The notes: generated by a model from the letters alone, not told the origin. 64,000 nucleotides of DNA from Mesobacillus jeotgali (GCF_002874535.1 NZ_CP025025.1:2465526-2529525); one strand, 5' to 3'; shown: positions 46,862 through 56,204, counted from the first letter of the stretch. Made by a program: numbers and translations.

Positions 46862-47781
46862 GACAGCTTTGAACCAAATCAGCGAATAGCTGTCCGAACC
46901 CTGGGCTACTTCGGACAGCTTTGAACCAAATCAGCGAAAAGCTGTCCGAACTTGGGGTTACTTCGGACAGCTTTGAATCAAATCAGCGAATAGCTGTCCG
47001 AACCCGGGGCTACTTCTGACAGCTTTGAAGCAAATCGGCGAATAGCTGTCCGAACCCGGGGCTACTTCTGACAGCTTTGAAGCAAATCGGCGAATAGCTG
47101 TCCGAACCCGGGGCTACTTCGGACAGCTTTGAATCAAACCAGCGAATAGCTGTCCGAACCCGGGGCTACTTCGGACAGCTTTGAACCAAATCGGCGAATA
47201 GCTGTCCGAACCCGGGGCTACTTCGGACAGCTTTGAACCAAATCGGCGAATAGCTGTCCGAACCCGGGGCTACTTCGGACAGCTTTGAATCAAACCAGCG
47301 AATAGCTGTCCGAACCCGGGGCTACTTCGGACAGCTTTGAACCAAATCGGCGAATAGCTGTCCGAACCCGGGGCTACTTCGGACAGCTTTGAACCAAACC
47401 AGCGAAAAGCTGTCCGAACCCGGGGCTACTTCTGACAGCTTTGAACCAAACCAGCGAATAGCTGTCCGAACCCGGGGCTACTTCGGACAGCTTTAGAGCA
47501 AATCGGCGAATAGCTGTCCGAACCCGGGGCTACTTCTGACAGCTTTGAAGCAAATCGGCGAATAGCTGTCCGAACCCGGGGCTACTTCGGACAGCTTTGA
47601 ACCAAATCAGCGAAAAGCTGTCCGAACTTGGGGTTACTTCTAACAGCTTTGAATCAAATCAGCGAATAGCTGTCCGAACCCGGGGCTACTTCGGACAGCT
47701 TTGAACCAAATCAGCGAAAAGCTGTCCGAACTTGGGGTTACTTCTAACAGCTTTGAATCAAATCAGCGAATAGCTGTTCCA
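46862..47781. repeat. 52-bp tandem repeat array, 18 units
   Basis: A unit starting GACAGCTTTGAACCAAATC repeats at an exact 52-bp period from 46862 to about 47781 (18 starts, the last at 47746). Within a unit, GGACAGCT pairs with AGCTGTCC to form an 8-bp stem, and CCGAA pairs with TTCGG across the junction to the next unit, so the RNA could adopt alternating hairpins. Units vary at a few positions (GGAC/TGAC/TAAC; AATCAG/AATCGG/AACCAG), and the last four form two near-identical 104-bp pairs. There is no open frame. It fills the gap between ccpN and exoA. The 46577-46861 part is AT-rich and holds no gene. Confidence 0.95.
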
Positions 47782-47800
47782 AACACTGAAAAGTGGACAT

Positions 47801-47831
47801 AAAAAAATCCCCTGAGCACTGTTCAGGGGAT
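47801..47831 (-). terminator. Terminator of exoA
   Basis: Minus strand: ATCCCCTGA, loop, TCAGGGGAT, then TTTTTT. The stem is a perfect 9 bp. Confidence 0.9.
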
Positions 47832-47841
47832 CCATTCACTT

Positions 47842-48597
47842 CTATAGACTTAGTTCAAGCGTGACGGGGCAGTGATCACTACCCATCACAAAGCATTCTG
47901 CTCCTGCTTCTTTGATTGCAGGTGCCAATTTTTCTGAAACAATGAAATAATCGATACGCCATCCAATGTTCTTTTCTCTTACTTTATTCATGTAAGACCA
48001 CCAGGTGTACACATCCTTAACCTCAGGATGCAGGTGACGGAACGAATCAACGAAGCCACTGTCGAGAAGTTCTGTCATCTTCCCTCGTTCCTCATCCGTA
48101 AATCCAGAATTTCCACGGTTTGGTTTTGGGTTTTTCAAATCGATCTCATTGTGGGCGACATTCAAATCGCCGCAAAGGATTACAGGCTTAGTCTTGTCTA
48201 ATTCAAACAAGTACTCTCTGAGCTTGTCTTCCCAGGATAGGCGGTATCCGAGGCGCGCCAGATCACGCTGAGAGTTTGGGGTGTAAACATTGACCAGATA
48301 AAACTCTTCATACTCTACAGTGATTGCCCTGCCCTCATGATCATGTTCAGTTGATCCAATCCCGTACTTAACAGATAGAGGCTCTTTTTTCGAAAAAACA
48401 GCAGTTCCGGAATAGCCTTTCTTTTCTGCGTAATTCCAGAACTGATGGTACCCTTCCAGCTCAAGGGTGATCTGTCCTTCCTGCAGTTTCGTTTCCTGTA
48501 TACAAAAAAGGTCTGCGTCCGCTTCTTTAAAGAAATCTAAAAATCCTTTACGAGCACAAGCCCTTATGCCATTCACATTCCATGATACTAATTTCAT
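47842..48597 (-). CDS. exoA: Exodeoxyribonuclease III
   Basis: This 251-residue EEP-fold enzyme acts as a 3'-5' exonuclease and AP endonuclease in base excision repair. Seen: S-W-N-V-N-G-I-R-A at the start, metal-binding C-I-Q-E-T-K-L, G-D-L-N-V-A-H-N-E and the late G-S-D-H-C-P-V. Length and order of motifs match ExoA/XthA. Monocistronic with its own terminator. Confidence 0.96.
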   Translation of the reverse strand: MKLVSWNVNGIRACARKGFLDFFKEADADLFCIQETKLQEGQITLELEGYHQFWNYAEKKGYSGTAVFSKKEPLSVKYGIGSTEHDHEGRAITVEYEEFYLVNVYTPNSQRDLARLGYRLSWEDKLREYLFELDKTKPVILCGDLNVAHNEIDLKNPKPNRGNSGFTDEERGKMTELLDSGFVDSFRHLHPEVKDVYTWWSYMNKVREKNIGWRIDYFIVSEKLAPAIKEAGAECFVMGSDHCPVTLELSL

Positions 48598-48656
48598 AAT
48601 TCCTTATTCTCCTTGATGTTTTTTCATACTTAGTTAAAAACTCATATTCTTCTATT

Positions 48657-50066
48657 CTAGCAGTCTTCAATCAGCGATTCTAATATGGCGATTCCCTTTT
48701 GAATTTCCTCAACCGGAGCATTCGCGAACGAAAGCCTGTAATGCTGCATTTTTTTGGTTGAATATATCCGACCTGGATTGATCAACACACCATTCGCAAG
48801 AGCTTTCCTGTACAAATCAGGCAACGAGATATCCGGATTCATTTTTACCCAAATGAAAAATCCGCCAGCAGGCCTGTCCCATTCAGCAAAAGTGCTCAAG
48901 TGTTTTTCCAGTGCTTCCAATGCGGCATTTCTTCGTACCATAAGCTGTTTTCTTACCTTCGATAAATGCTTCTCATACAATCCGCTGGATAACCATTCTG
49001 CGGCGACACGTTGCGATAAAGAGCTTGAACCGTAGTCGGTCTGCATTTTCAGGTCAGCCAGCCTTTCAATGACCGCTTCCGGACCGGCAATCCACCCGAT
49101 TCTCAATCCAGGATTCAGGCTCTTCGACAGGCTGCCAAGATATAAAACATTTCCGTGCCTGTCATGTGATTTAATGGGAGGCGGCGGAGGAGAGTCCAGC
49201 CATAGATCGCCGTACACATCGTCCTCGATGATCGGAAGCTGTACACTCTCTGCCAGTTTAAGCAGTTGCTGCCTTCGTTTACCTCCCATAAGAGTACCTG
49301 TAGGATTATGGAAATTTGGATGGCAGTATAACACCGAGTTCTTACTGTGATGCGATGCCTCTATCATCTCAGGGATGATGCCTTCCTTGTCCATCGGGAT
49401 TCCATGGAGTTTCATGCCTGCAGACTGGAAGGTGGATAAAGAATATAAATAAGATGGACTCTCGAGAAAAACAGTTGACTCACTTTTTAATAACCCAATC
49501 GAAATGAGGTGCAAAGCCTGTAAAGCACCCGAAACGACTAAAATAGAAGAAGCATGGACCATGATTCCTTTTTGATTAAGGTATTTAGCAATCGCTTCCC
49601 GCAATAGTGGATTTCCTTTTGGATCTTCATAGCCAAACGGCTCCAGTTCCTGTCCAACCTTAGTTAAAACATTTCTCATTTCTTCCAGTGGGAATAAATC
49701 CTTTGATAGTTCTCCTTTACTCAGCTGAATCAAATTTTCATCAGCCTCTGCCAGATTTATAGCTTGTACTGTCGACAGGCTTGCCTGATGGGTGCCCAGT
49801 CCCACTTGTTCATTCCAATTTACCGGTGGTGCAGACCGCATGAGTGTCCAGGTATTGTTCACGACTATCGTTCCCATTCCTAGCTTTCCCTCTACCAGCC
49901 CATCTGCAGCTAATTCATCCAGCGCTGTTACGATTGTGCTTCTGTTCACACCGAATTGCTTTGCAAGATCACGTTGACTAGGGAGCCTGCTGCCAACTGG
50001 CCAAATCCCGTTTGTGATCTGCTCTTTTATATAATCGATTATCACTTTGTATTTTGGTGCTTTCAT
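48657..50066 (-). CDS. MocR/GntR-type regulator with aminotransferase domain
   Basis: This 469-residue fusion has an N-terminal GntR winged helix (about 1-75: L-P-S-Q-R-D-L-A-K-Q-F-G-V-N-R-S-T-I) and a fold-type I PLP domain (about 110-469) with the Schiff-base lysine in S-L-S-K-S-L-N-P-G-L-R-I-G. Such proteins sense PLP or amino acid adducts and control neighbouring genes. The start is ATG 50066 after GGAGCAGG; the frame stays open to 50123. It is divergent from the EamA transporter, the probable target, with paired direct repeats between them. Confidence 0.93.
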   Translation of the reverse strand: MKAPKYKVIIDYIKEQITNGIWPVGSRLPSQRDLAKQFGVNRSTIVTALDELAADGLVEGKLGMGTIVVNNTWTLMRSAPPVNWNEQVGLGTHQASLSTVQAINLAEADENLIQLSKGELSKDLFPLEEMRNVLTKVGQELEPFGYEDPKGNPLLREAIAKYLNQKGIMVHASSILVVSGALQALHLISIGLLKSESTVFLESPSYLYSLSTFQSAGMKLHGIPMDKEGIIPEMIEASHHSKNSVLYCHPNFHNPTGTLMGGKRRQQLLKLAESVQLPIIEDDVYGDLWLDSPPPPPIKSHDRHGNVLYLGSLSKSLNPGLRIGWIAGPEAVIERLADLKMQTDYGSSSLSQRVAAEWLSSGLYEKHLSKVRKQLMVRRNAALEALEKHLSTFAEWDRPAGGFFIWVKMNPDISLPDLYRKALANGVLINPGRIYSTKKMQHYRLSFANAPVEEIQKGIAILESLIEDC

Positions 50067-50084
50067 ATTCCTGCTCCATTCAAA

Positions 50085-50117
50085 ATTGGTTGGTTTTAAT
50101 AAACCCTTATTGGTTGG
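50085..50117. promoter_or_regulatory. Direct repeats, candidate MocR operator
   Basis: ATTGGTTGG occurs twice in the same orientation (50085-50093 and 50109-50117), 24 bp apart start to start, about two helical turns. It lies in the gap between the divergent MocR and EamA genes. MocR regulators commonly bind direct repeats, so this is a reasonable operator candidate. Confidence 0.55.
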
Positions 50118-50203
50118 ATACATTTTACCAAGACCTAGTTATATTTGAAAGGTAAAACTGACTACAGGGGTAAATTGGATGGTATTTAACAGAGGTGTTT
50201 TAA

Positions 50204-51097
50204 ATGAAAATTAGAATGGGAACAGCACACTTGCTTGTTATTTTATTATGGGGATCGGCTTTCGCTGGGATCAGGCATGGTCTCGAAGGATATTCACCAG
50301 AGCATTTGTCTTTCTTGAGGCTCTTAATCGGATCATTGGCTCTTGTTTGCTACGCAGCAGTAATAAAAATGAAACTTCCGGAGATGAAAGATTGGCCTGT
50401 GATATTTTTATTCGGATTCCTGGGTTTTGCAGTCTATCAAACTGCGCTTAGTTTTGGTGAACTAACTGTCAGCGCAGGTGCTGCCAGCCTGCTTGTTTCA
50501 ACATCACCAGTTTTTATCGGATTATTAGGGAAGATGTTCTTCCAGGAGCGCACCGGGAAATGGTACTGGTCTGGCGCCTCCATCAGTATAATAGGGATTT
50601 TCTTCATTTCTTTTGGTGCTGGTGGGAGTTTTGAGCTTGGTATTGGGGTACTTCTTATACTAATTGCTTCATTATCTGAATCACTTTACTTTGTCTTTCA
50701 AAAGAATTATTTAGATAAATATGGGGCTCTTCCGTTCACGGCCTATACGATTTGGGCAGCCACCCTTTTCATGGCTTTCTATTCTCCTGGCATTGTATCT
50801 CAGATTACTGAAGCTCCATTAGGAGCAACGATTAGTGCGATTTACCTTGGTCTTTTTCCGACAGTGGTTGCTTACTTTGCTATAGCATATATTACAGCTC
50901 AATCCGGAGCCTCTGAAGCAACAAGTTCCTTATACCTTACTCCTGCTGCTTCTTTCCTTATCGCCTGGATATGGCTGGGAGAAGCACCGGCGATCCTGAC
51001 AATAGCAGGTGGTGTGATTACCCTTATTGGAGTCTCCCTTACCTACTTCAAAGGGAAGAATGAAATGGCAGGATCCTCTTTAAATATCAAAGGATAG
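50204..51097 (+). CDS. EamA/DMT-superfamily transporter
   Basis: This 297-residue protein has ten predicted helices in two EamA repeats (about 5-135 and 145-285), with L-W-G-S-A-F-A-G-I-R in the first helix and G-V-I-T-L-I-G-V-S-L at the end. Members export amino acids or metabolites. Its divergent MocR regulator hints at an amino acid or PLP-related substrate, but the cargo is unknown. The 3' end overlaps the convergent photolyase-like gene by 18 nt. Confidence 0.92.
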   Translation: MKIRMGTAHLLVILLWGSAFAGIRHGLEGYSPEHLSFLRLLIGSLALVCYAAVIKMKLPEMKDWPVIFLFGFLGFAVYQTALSFGELTVSAGAASLLVSTSPVFIGLLGKMFFQERTGKWYWSGASISIIGIFFISFGAGGSFELGIGVLLILIASLSESLYFVFQKNYLDKYGALPFTAYTIWAATLFMAFYSPGIVSQITEAPLGATISAIYLGLFPTVVAYFAIAYITAQSGASEATSSLYLTPAASFLIAWIWLGEAPAILTIAGGVITLIGVSLTYFKGKNEMAGSSLNIKG

Positions 51098-52465
51098 CTG
51101 CTCCGTTTCCCCTTCCTCTTTTTTTCGGCCGGGCTTTCCTTCGTTCCTTATAGCCTGGTATTGAAGCCTGGCATTTTTATACGCCTTATTCACATCGACC
51201 ATAGGTGCTTCATAGCCAAGCTGATAAAAAGCAGGATAAAGCCATGGTTCGTGAATGTATTCGTCCGGAAGCTTGCTTAACTCAGGGATATATCGGCGAA
51301 TGAAGGTGCCATCTGGATCAAGCTGCCTGCCTACCTTAACAGGGTCAATGATTTTCATCCTCCCTATCATACCCGCTTGTTGCTGAATATAGAAATCATG
51401 CACAGCTGGTTCGTAGTCTAAATACAACTCTGCCAGGGCAGCGGATGGCTTCTTCTCATCCAACAATAAAGTATTAGCAATAAAAGAGGTAACCATGGCA
51501 CGCAACGAAAAGTTCATCCATCCCGTTTTTTCCAGACTCCTCATTGCTGCATCAATAATTGGGATTCCCGTCCTTCCCTGAAGCCAGCGCTGGAACCAAT
51601 CTTCATTCCAGTCCGTTTTGATTCCCCTTACACCTGCCATTTGTTGATGTTGCATTTTCATACAGCAAATTTTGACCCTGGCAGTAAGCTTTGATAAAAA
51701 CTCTGCAAGCTGTATTTTATCTTCCTCCAGCTCACATGCTTGCAATTTTTCGTCAGCTTTCTGATAAATGTACCGGACTGATATGTTCCCCCATGTTATA
51801 TAAGCAGAAAGCCTTGAGGATGAAAGCGAGGATGGCAGCGGCTTTTGCTGGTTTTCGATGTAGTTTGCGAATCTGCCTTCGAGGAAAGAATCCAGCGTTT
51901 CAATTGCCTTCATTTCTCCCCCTTGCTGCCCAAAGCGGATTTTAGATCCCTTGACTCTGAAATTATTAAGCTTTTTAAAATCAGCGAACAGAAAATCCGG
52001 TGTTTTTGACGGTACATCAATCCTGTTTGGCACTTCAGCTATCGGTTCTTTTAAATAAGAGTTCAAACGATTATTTAAAAGCTTTACTGAGATATTTTCA
52101 AGGTCCGGACCAAAAGAAAAAAGAAGCTGCTGATTTTGCTGCGCCCACTCCTTAATTTTTTCCATTAACCTGCTATCATTGTGCGCAAATAAATTTATAG
52201 AATCATAAGTGTCCAGCAATTTGTCCAAAACTGTCTCAATCTTACCTATTGCTAGAAAGAGTTCCCCCCCCTTTTCCTCAATACCCTTTGACAACTCCTC
52301 CAGACTTTCAACAACAAATTGAAAATGGCGGGCTGAAAGCGGCGTTCCCTTCCATTGTGAAGGCTCAACTACATACACCGGCAATACCTCTCCCGCCCTG
52401 GCTGCTTCAGTCAAAGGCTGATGATCGGAAATACGCAAATCATTATTGAATAAGACGATGTTCAT
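51080..52465 (-). CDS. Photolyase/cryptochrome family protein, divergent
   Basis: This protein of about 461 residues has an N-terminal alpha/beta photolyase domain (1-130: N-I-V-L-F-N-N-D-L-R-I-S-D-H) and a C-terminal FAD-binding domain with G-R-T-G-I-P-I-I-D-A-A-M-R and G-W-M-N-F-S-L-R. The segment that in class I photolyases reads close to N-G-G-W-Q-W here reads V-H-D-F-Y-I-Q-Q-Q-A-G, so it belongs to a divergent branch and DNA repair activity is not certain. ATG 52465 follows GGAG. The gene may be a light-dependent repair enzyme or a cryptochrome-like sensor. Confidence 0.82.
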   Translation of the reverse strand: MNIVLFNNDLRISDHQPLTEAARAGEVLPVYVVEPSQWKGTPLSARHFQFVVESLEELSKGIEEKGGELFLAIGKIETVLDKLLDTYDSINLFAHNDSRLMEKIKEWAQQNQQLLFSFGPDLENISVKLLNNRLNSYLKEPIAEVPNRIDVPSKTPDFLFADFKKLNNFRVKGSKIRFGQQGGEMKAIETLDSFLEGRFANYIENQQKPLPSSLSSSRLSAYITWGNISVRYIYQKADEKLQACELEEDKIQLAEFLSKLTARVKICCMKMQHQQMAGVRGIKTDWNEDWFQRWLQGRTGIPIIDAAMRSLEKTGWMNFSLRAMVTSFIANTLLLDEKKPSAALAELYLDYEPAVHDFYIQQQAGMIGRMKIIDPVKVGRQLDPDGTFIRRYIPELSKLPDEYIHEPWLYPAFYQLGYEAPMVDVNKAYKNARLQYQAIRNEGKPGRKKEEGETEQLSFDI

Positions 52466-52573
52466 TCGAATCACTCCGCTATTTACTCTTTTTCACTCTC
52501 GAAGCTGGAAAAATAAAAAGGACGCATCAAGTAATCAGGTTTTCTAATGGCGGCAATTGTGAATTAGACACTA

Positions 52574-53446
52574 CTAATTTAATATTTCCCTTAGAAGAAT
52601 TCCGAACATGATACCTATGAACATCGACGTCAAGGTGCCAAGGAGAAAGTATTCCGCCCAGTCACGATCGTCCATTTGTTTAAATCGGGCGATGGATTTC
52701 GATGTAACAATAAAGGCAATTGCCGGATACGAACTGTAGTATGTAAGTAAAATAACTAGAAGTCGCTCGATATAGCCAATCAGCTTCCCGCGTGACATAT
52801 CGTGTTTGTTGAAGATCATGTAGCTGTATTGCTCGGACAGTCCTCTATCTCCATTGCTGGTTTGTTGATATGCCGGCTCCTTCAGCTCATTTTTAAAAGT
52901 ATATTTCCCTTCGAAGGTCAACAGCTGCCCAGGCAGAGAGCCAAGAAGGATGCGTACTATATGTCCGCTGACCGTTGTCCCCAATATTAAAATAATTACA
53001 ATGACGAGGACCGTACTAGAAGCGTCCAATTGCCGCCCTTCCTCGAACAGAAGCTGTATAAATCTATTAATATTAGAGACTAGCGATTTTTGATAAAATA
53101 ACTGCAACGCTATCAATAGCATGAAAAGATGCAGCAGCTGATCTAATACAAAAAACCATAGTTTATTTAAATTTTCGCGTGCAGTAAATTGATCCACAAT
53201 TTTAATCTTCACCAAGTCAATGATTAGGTGCGTACTTGTTATGAAAAGAACTGGCCAGACGACAGTCGTTACCGGATCTTCCCCTTGATAAAATAAGAGC
53301 CAGCCTGCCGTGAGCAGGGCTATGTTTACCAGGAAATGATGAAGTATATGCTTTTTTAGATTTTTCAGCTTATCCTGCACCATGTGATCAGTCTGAAGAT
53401 AAAAATCGGCTAGTAGATGCGCAATAATTAAACTCAATAAAAGCAT
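52574..53446 (-). CDS. DUF3307 family membrane protein
   Basis: This protein of about 290 residues has an N-terminal DUF3307 domain with A-H-L-L-A-D-F-Y-L-Q-T-D and K-K-H-I-L-H-H, then further helices to a total of about seven. The motifs suggest metal or lipid contact in the membrane, but the function is unknown. ATG 53446 follows GAGAGGAGC. It is 6 nt downstream of the SatD-like gene, so the two form an operon, an order seen in other Firmicutes. Confidence 0.82.
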   Translation of the reverse strand: MLLLSLIIAHLLADFYLQTDHMVQDKLKNLKKHILHHFLVNIALLTAGWLLFYQGEDPVTTVVWPVLFITSTHLIIDLVKIKIVDQFTARENLNKLWFFVLDQLLHLFMLLIALQLFYQKSLVSNINRFIQLLFEEGRQLDASSTVLVIVIILILGTTVSGHIVRILLGSLPGQLLTFEGKYTFKNELKEPAYQQTSNGDRGLSEQYSYMIFNKHDMSRGKLIGYIERLLVILLTYYSSYPAIAFIVTSKSIARFKQMDDRDWAEYFLLGTLTSMFIGIMFGILLREILN

Positions 53447-53467
53447 GCCTGCTCCTCTCACCAGAAT

Positions 53468-54217
53468 CTAGAAGCTGAAAATATCCTGCACCTGGCTTTT
53501 TATATTTGTTTTAATTCTTTCTTCAAGAGTCTTCGTGTGGTTATTACCCATTTCCGGGAACTCCTTTGCCTGAAGGGCATCCAAAACACTGACGATTTCT
53601 CGGAAACTACGAAGGATCTGCTCACAATGGCCCTTCTTAAAATGGCTGTAAACCGTAGGAGCCGAGCGATTGATAAGCTCGGCTACAGCATTTTGCTTGC
53701 CGTAAATAAGATAAAGTGAGCACACTAGCCGTTGAACATCCGTTTGCTCTATTCTCAATACATGCTGCAACATGAGCATGCTATTTATTAATGTCTGCAA
53801 ACTGAGCTCAACATCCTTACTTTGAAAATGGAAGGATTCCCTGTCCTTCTGTTTTTTAAGATGGTCGTTCGCGTTCCTAGCCTGCTTCACTAAAGGATGA
53901 ATCCACTTTTCAATATCAATGTCCTCTACTTTCTTATCCAGGCTGCCATAGGTAAGCCCAAAATAAGGCGGGTTTTTTTCATATTTCCAAAGCGAGCTTA
54001 CATAAAAAGCTGTGATAAAAGCGGATGAATATCCCTCGGACAAAAGTATAAGTTCATCCCCGGAACGGTGTTTAACCTGAACTGAACCGTTCTTTCCATA
54101 CCAATCTCCAATATATCTCTCAAGCTGTGCCAAATAACTGCTCAGCTCCTCACCATAATCTGCAGAAGAAGACTTCGTTATATCCATAATGAATACAGAA
54201 ACTGGCACCATTGCCAT
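53468..54217 (-). CDS. SatD family protein
   Basis: This 249-residue protein has an N-terminal domain (M-D-I-T-K-S-S-S-A-D-Y, K-H-R-S-G-D-E-L-I-L-L) and a C-terminal helix-turn-helix-like region (A-V-A-E-L-I-N-R-S-A-P-T-V-Y-S-H-F) as in SatD proteins, which were first noted in streptococcal acid tolerance loci. The N-terminal H-R-S-G-D-E is reminiscent of nucleotide cyclase folds. It is the first gene of the pair with DUF3307. Confidence 0.78.
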   Translation of the reverse strand: MAMVPVSVFIMDITKSSSADYGEELSSYLAQLERYIGDWYGKNGSVQVKHRSGDELILLSEGYSSAFITAFYVSSLWKYEKNPPYFGLTYGSLDKKVEDIDIEKWIHPLVKQARNANDHLKKQKDRESFHFQSKDVELSLQTLINSMLMLQHVLRIEQTDVQRLVCSLYLIYGKQNAVAELINRSAPTVYSHFKKGHCEQILRSFREIVSVLDALQAKEFPEMGNNHTKTLEERIKTNIKSQVQDIFSF

Positions 54218-54384
54218 TCACCCTAACATTTATAATTTGATCTTATAAGCTAATTTTATATAAATTAGATAGTATAGTCAAATTTGTTTAATATTAGACT
54301 TCACAAATAAATTATTTTTATACAGGTTCCCTCTTCTATATTTTAACAAGAGCATACGTTCGATTCAATGGGTAAAAAAGTACA

Positions 54385-54414
54385 AAAAAAAGAGCCCTCA
54401 GGCTCTTTTTTAAG
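54385..54414. terminator. Bidirectional terminator after ppiB
   Basis: AAAAAAAGAGCC, loop CTCA, GGCTCTTTTTT. It serves ppiB on the minus strand. Confidence 0.88.
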
Positions 54415-54420
54415 TAAATC

Positions 54421-54858
54421 TTATTCTTCGGTAACAACGACCTTTTCCATAACGTCTCCGTTGCTCATTGCTTTAGCCGCTTCCAAATTAGAAGTAACTT
54501 TTCCGAATACAGTGTGCACGCCATTAAGGTGTGGCTGTGATTCATGTACGATGAAGAACTGGCTTCCACCTGTGTCTTTTCCAGCATGTGCCATTGATAG
54601 TGAACCCGGTACGTGCTTATGTGGATTTCCTTCAGTTTCACACTTGATTGTGTAGCCGGGCCCACCAGTACCTGTTCCGGTAGGGCAGCCTCCCTGGCTT
54701 ACAAACCCAGGAATTACACGGTGGAAATTCAAACCGTTATAGAAGCCTTCGTTTGCAAGCTTTTCAAAGTTCGCTACTGTTCCAGGAGCTTCATTTGGGT
54801 AAAGTTCAAATTCAATTTTCTCACCATTTTGCATTTGTATGTATCCTTTTTTAGCCAT
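54421..54858 (-). CDS. ppiB: Peptidyl-prolyl cis-trans isomerase (cyclophilin)
   Basis: This 145-residue cytoplasmic cyclophilin has the signatures [20 protein letters not shown] and G-V-H-T-V-F-G-K-V. It catalyses proline isomerisation in protein folding. ATG 54858 follows AAGGAGATGAT; an in-frame ATG at 54867 lies inside that site. The length matches B. subtilis PpiB. Confidence 0.96.
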   Translation of the reverse strand: MAKKGYIQMQNGEKIEFELYPNEAPGTVANFEKLANEGFYNGLNFHRVIPGFVSQGGCPTGTGTGGPGYTIKCETEGNPHKHVPGSLSMAHAGKDTGGSQFFIVHESQPHLNGVHTVFGKVTSNLEAAKAMSNGDVMEKVVVTEE

Positions 54859-54937
54859 GAAAATCATCTCCTTATGGTAAAATCATTGTTATCATACCAC
54901 TATTCCAAATAAAAATAAAAGTATCCACCTTCAAATT

Positions 54938-54967
54938 GTATTTTTCCAACATAGTTGTGTTAAAATA
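54938..54967 (+). promoter_or_regulatory. Putative sigma-F promoter of the small RNA
   Basis: GTATT (54938-54942), a 15-bp spacer, then TGTTAAAATA (54958-54967). The sigma-F consensus is close to GYATA, 15 bp, GGNNANANTR; one base differs in each box. It places the start of transcription near 54974, exactly where the RNA's first stem begins. Confidence 0.5.
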
Positions 54968-54973
54968 TAACTG

Positions 54974-55090
54974 CCTCTGCCGGACATTCGCTTGTTGCGG
55001 GACACTTAACCACTGTACGGACGGCAGGGGCCCTGCTCTGGCAGGATGAAAATACTTTCGATCAAACCTTGCCCTGGGGTAAGGTTTTTA
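54974..55090 (+). ncRNA. Structured small RNA, CsfG candidate
   Basis: There is no open frame, but there is dense secondary structure: CCTCTGCCG (54974-54982) pairs with CGGCAGGGG (55022-55030), CCTGC-TCTG-GCAGG forms a hairpin at 55032-55045, and AAACCTTGCC with GGTAAGGTTT plus TTTTT makes a terminator at 55064-55090. Two GGACA-type segments lie in the large loop. Size, terminator and a sigma-F-like promoter fit CsfG, the conserved forespore RNA of bacilli. The family name is from memory and needs a covariance search. The 55091-55261 gap holds no gene. Confidence 0.6.
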
Positions 55091-55261
55091 TTTTGATTAC
55101 TAATCTAAAGGTATTAATTTTTAATTAAGTTATAGTCAGTCCGGGTAATTAACATATAATAAATCATTTTCAAAGACATAATTTTTCAGCATATTTTCTA
55201 TGTTTCTTTTAAAATATCATCGTTTACTCTAAATTTTTTCAAATCAATCCAAGGAGAATTT

Positions 55262-55753
55262 ATGCTAAATCTAATAGATTTCAAACACAAGAAATGGATT
55301 TCAGCAATATCTTATGCATTATTCATCATTTACATCATCATTGCCGTAGTTTTATTGTTCCTTAGCCCATATAGGCAGGCTGCATATGAAATCAATTCTG
55401 CAGGCACCAATCCATATAACATCATCCCGTTTAAAACAATCACAGACTACATTAAGGCTTCTTCGCATATCAATCAAAGTATCTGGATGTCTAACTTATT
55501 TGGCAATGTTCTTGCCTTTTTCCCTCTAGGAATCTTCCTTCCCTGGTTGTTTAAAAGGTTCATGGGGTTTTGGCGAACGATCAGTTCTGTCATTCTGGCG
55601 ACTACCTCGGTGGAGACCCTCCAGTTTGCAACCAGGGTTGGCAGTTTTGACATCGATGATATTATTCTAAACACAATAGGAGGTGCAATTGGCTACCTGC
55701 TAATCAAAATTTTTTATCTCCTTAGATTGAAGGGAAAAACAAATGAACATTAG
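55262..55753 (+). CDS. VanZ family protein
   Basis: This 163-residue protein has about four membrane helices and the VanZ-like segments N-L-F-G-N-V-L-A-F-F-P-L-G-I-F-L-P and T-L-Q-F-A-T-R-V-G-S-F-D-I-D-D-I-I-L-N. VanZ of the vancomycin cluster confers low-level teicoplanin resistance, but most relatives have unknown roles. ATG 55262 follows AAGGAG. It overlaps the GNAT gene by 11 nt. Confidence 0.92.
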   Translation: MLNLIDFKHKKWISAISYALFIIYIIIAVVLLFLSPYRQAAYEINSAGTNPYNIIPFKTITDYIKASSHINQSIWMSNLFGNVLAFFPLGIFLPWLFKRFMGFWRTISSVILATTSVETLQFATRVGSFDIDDIILNTIGGAIGYLLIKIFYLLRLKGKTNEH

Positions 55754-56204
55754 AATGTTAAAAGACGGCGAACAGCCGCCCTGGAATCTGCTTCTGCTGG
55801 CTGATCCTTCTAAAGATTTGGTTTCAAAATATTTAGATAAGAGTTTTTGCTATGTCGTTGAGTCGGAAAACGAAGGTACGATCGGAGTAATCGTCCTTAT
55901 GCCGATTAGTAATCATATTATCGAAATTATGAACCTGGCAGTCGATGAATTTTACCAATGCAAGGGTGTAGGCACCATCCTGCTTAAGCATGGAATTCAA
56001 ACTGCAGCCGAAAAAGGTTATAATAGGGTTGAAATCGGTACAGGTAATTCGAGTATTAACCAACTGGCTCTATATCAGAAAGTTGGCTTCAGAATCATTG
56101 GAATAGATCATGATTTCTTTATAAGGAATTATGAAGAACCCATTTATGAAAATGGCATCCAGTGCAGGGATATGATTCGATTATCGATGCCTTCGTCATT
56201 GTAA
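55743..56204 (+). CDS. GNAT family N-acetyltransferase
   Basis: This 153-residue protein has GNAT motif A in N-L-A-V-D-E-F-Y-Q-C-K-G-V-G-T (acetyl-CoA binding Q/R-x-x-G-x-G/A type) and the later L-A-L-Y-Q-K-V-G-F-R-I segment. The substrate is unknown. It starts inside the vanZ-like gene, so the two are co-translated. Confidence 0.88.
   Translation: MNIRMLKDGEQPPWNLLLLADPSKDLVSKYLDKSFCYVVESENEGTIGVIVLMPISNHIIEIMNLAVDEFYQCKGVGTILLKHGIQTAAEKGYNRVEIGTGNSSINQLALYQKVGFRIIGIDHDFFIRNYEEPIYENGIQCRDMIRLSMPSSL

Noticed and set aside
46862-47781. CRISPR array
   Set aside because: The whole 52-bp unit repeats; there are no unique spacers and no cas genes.
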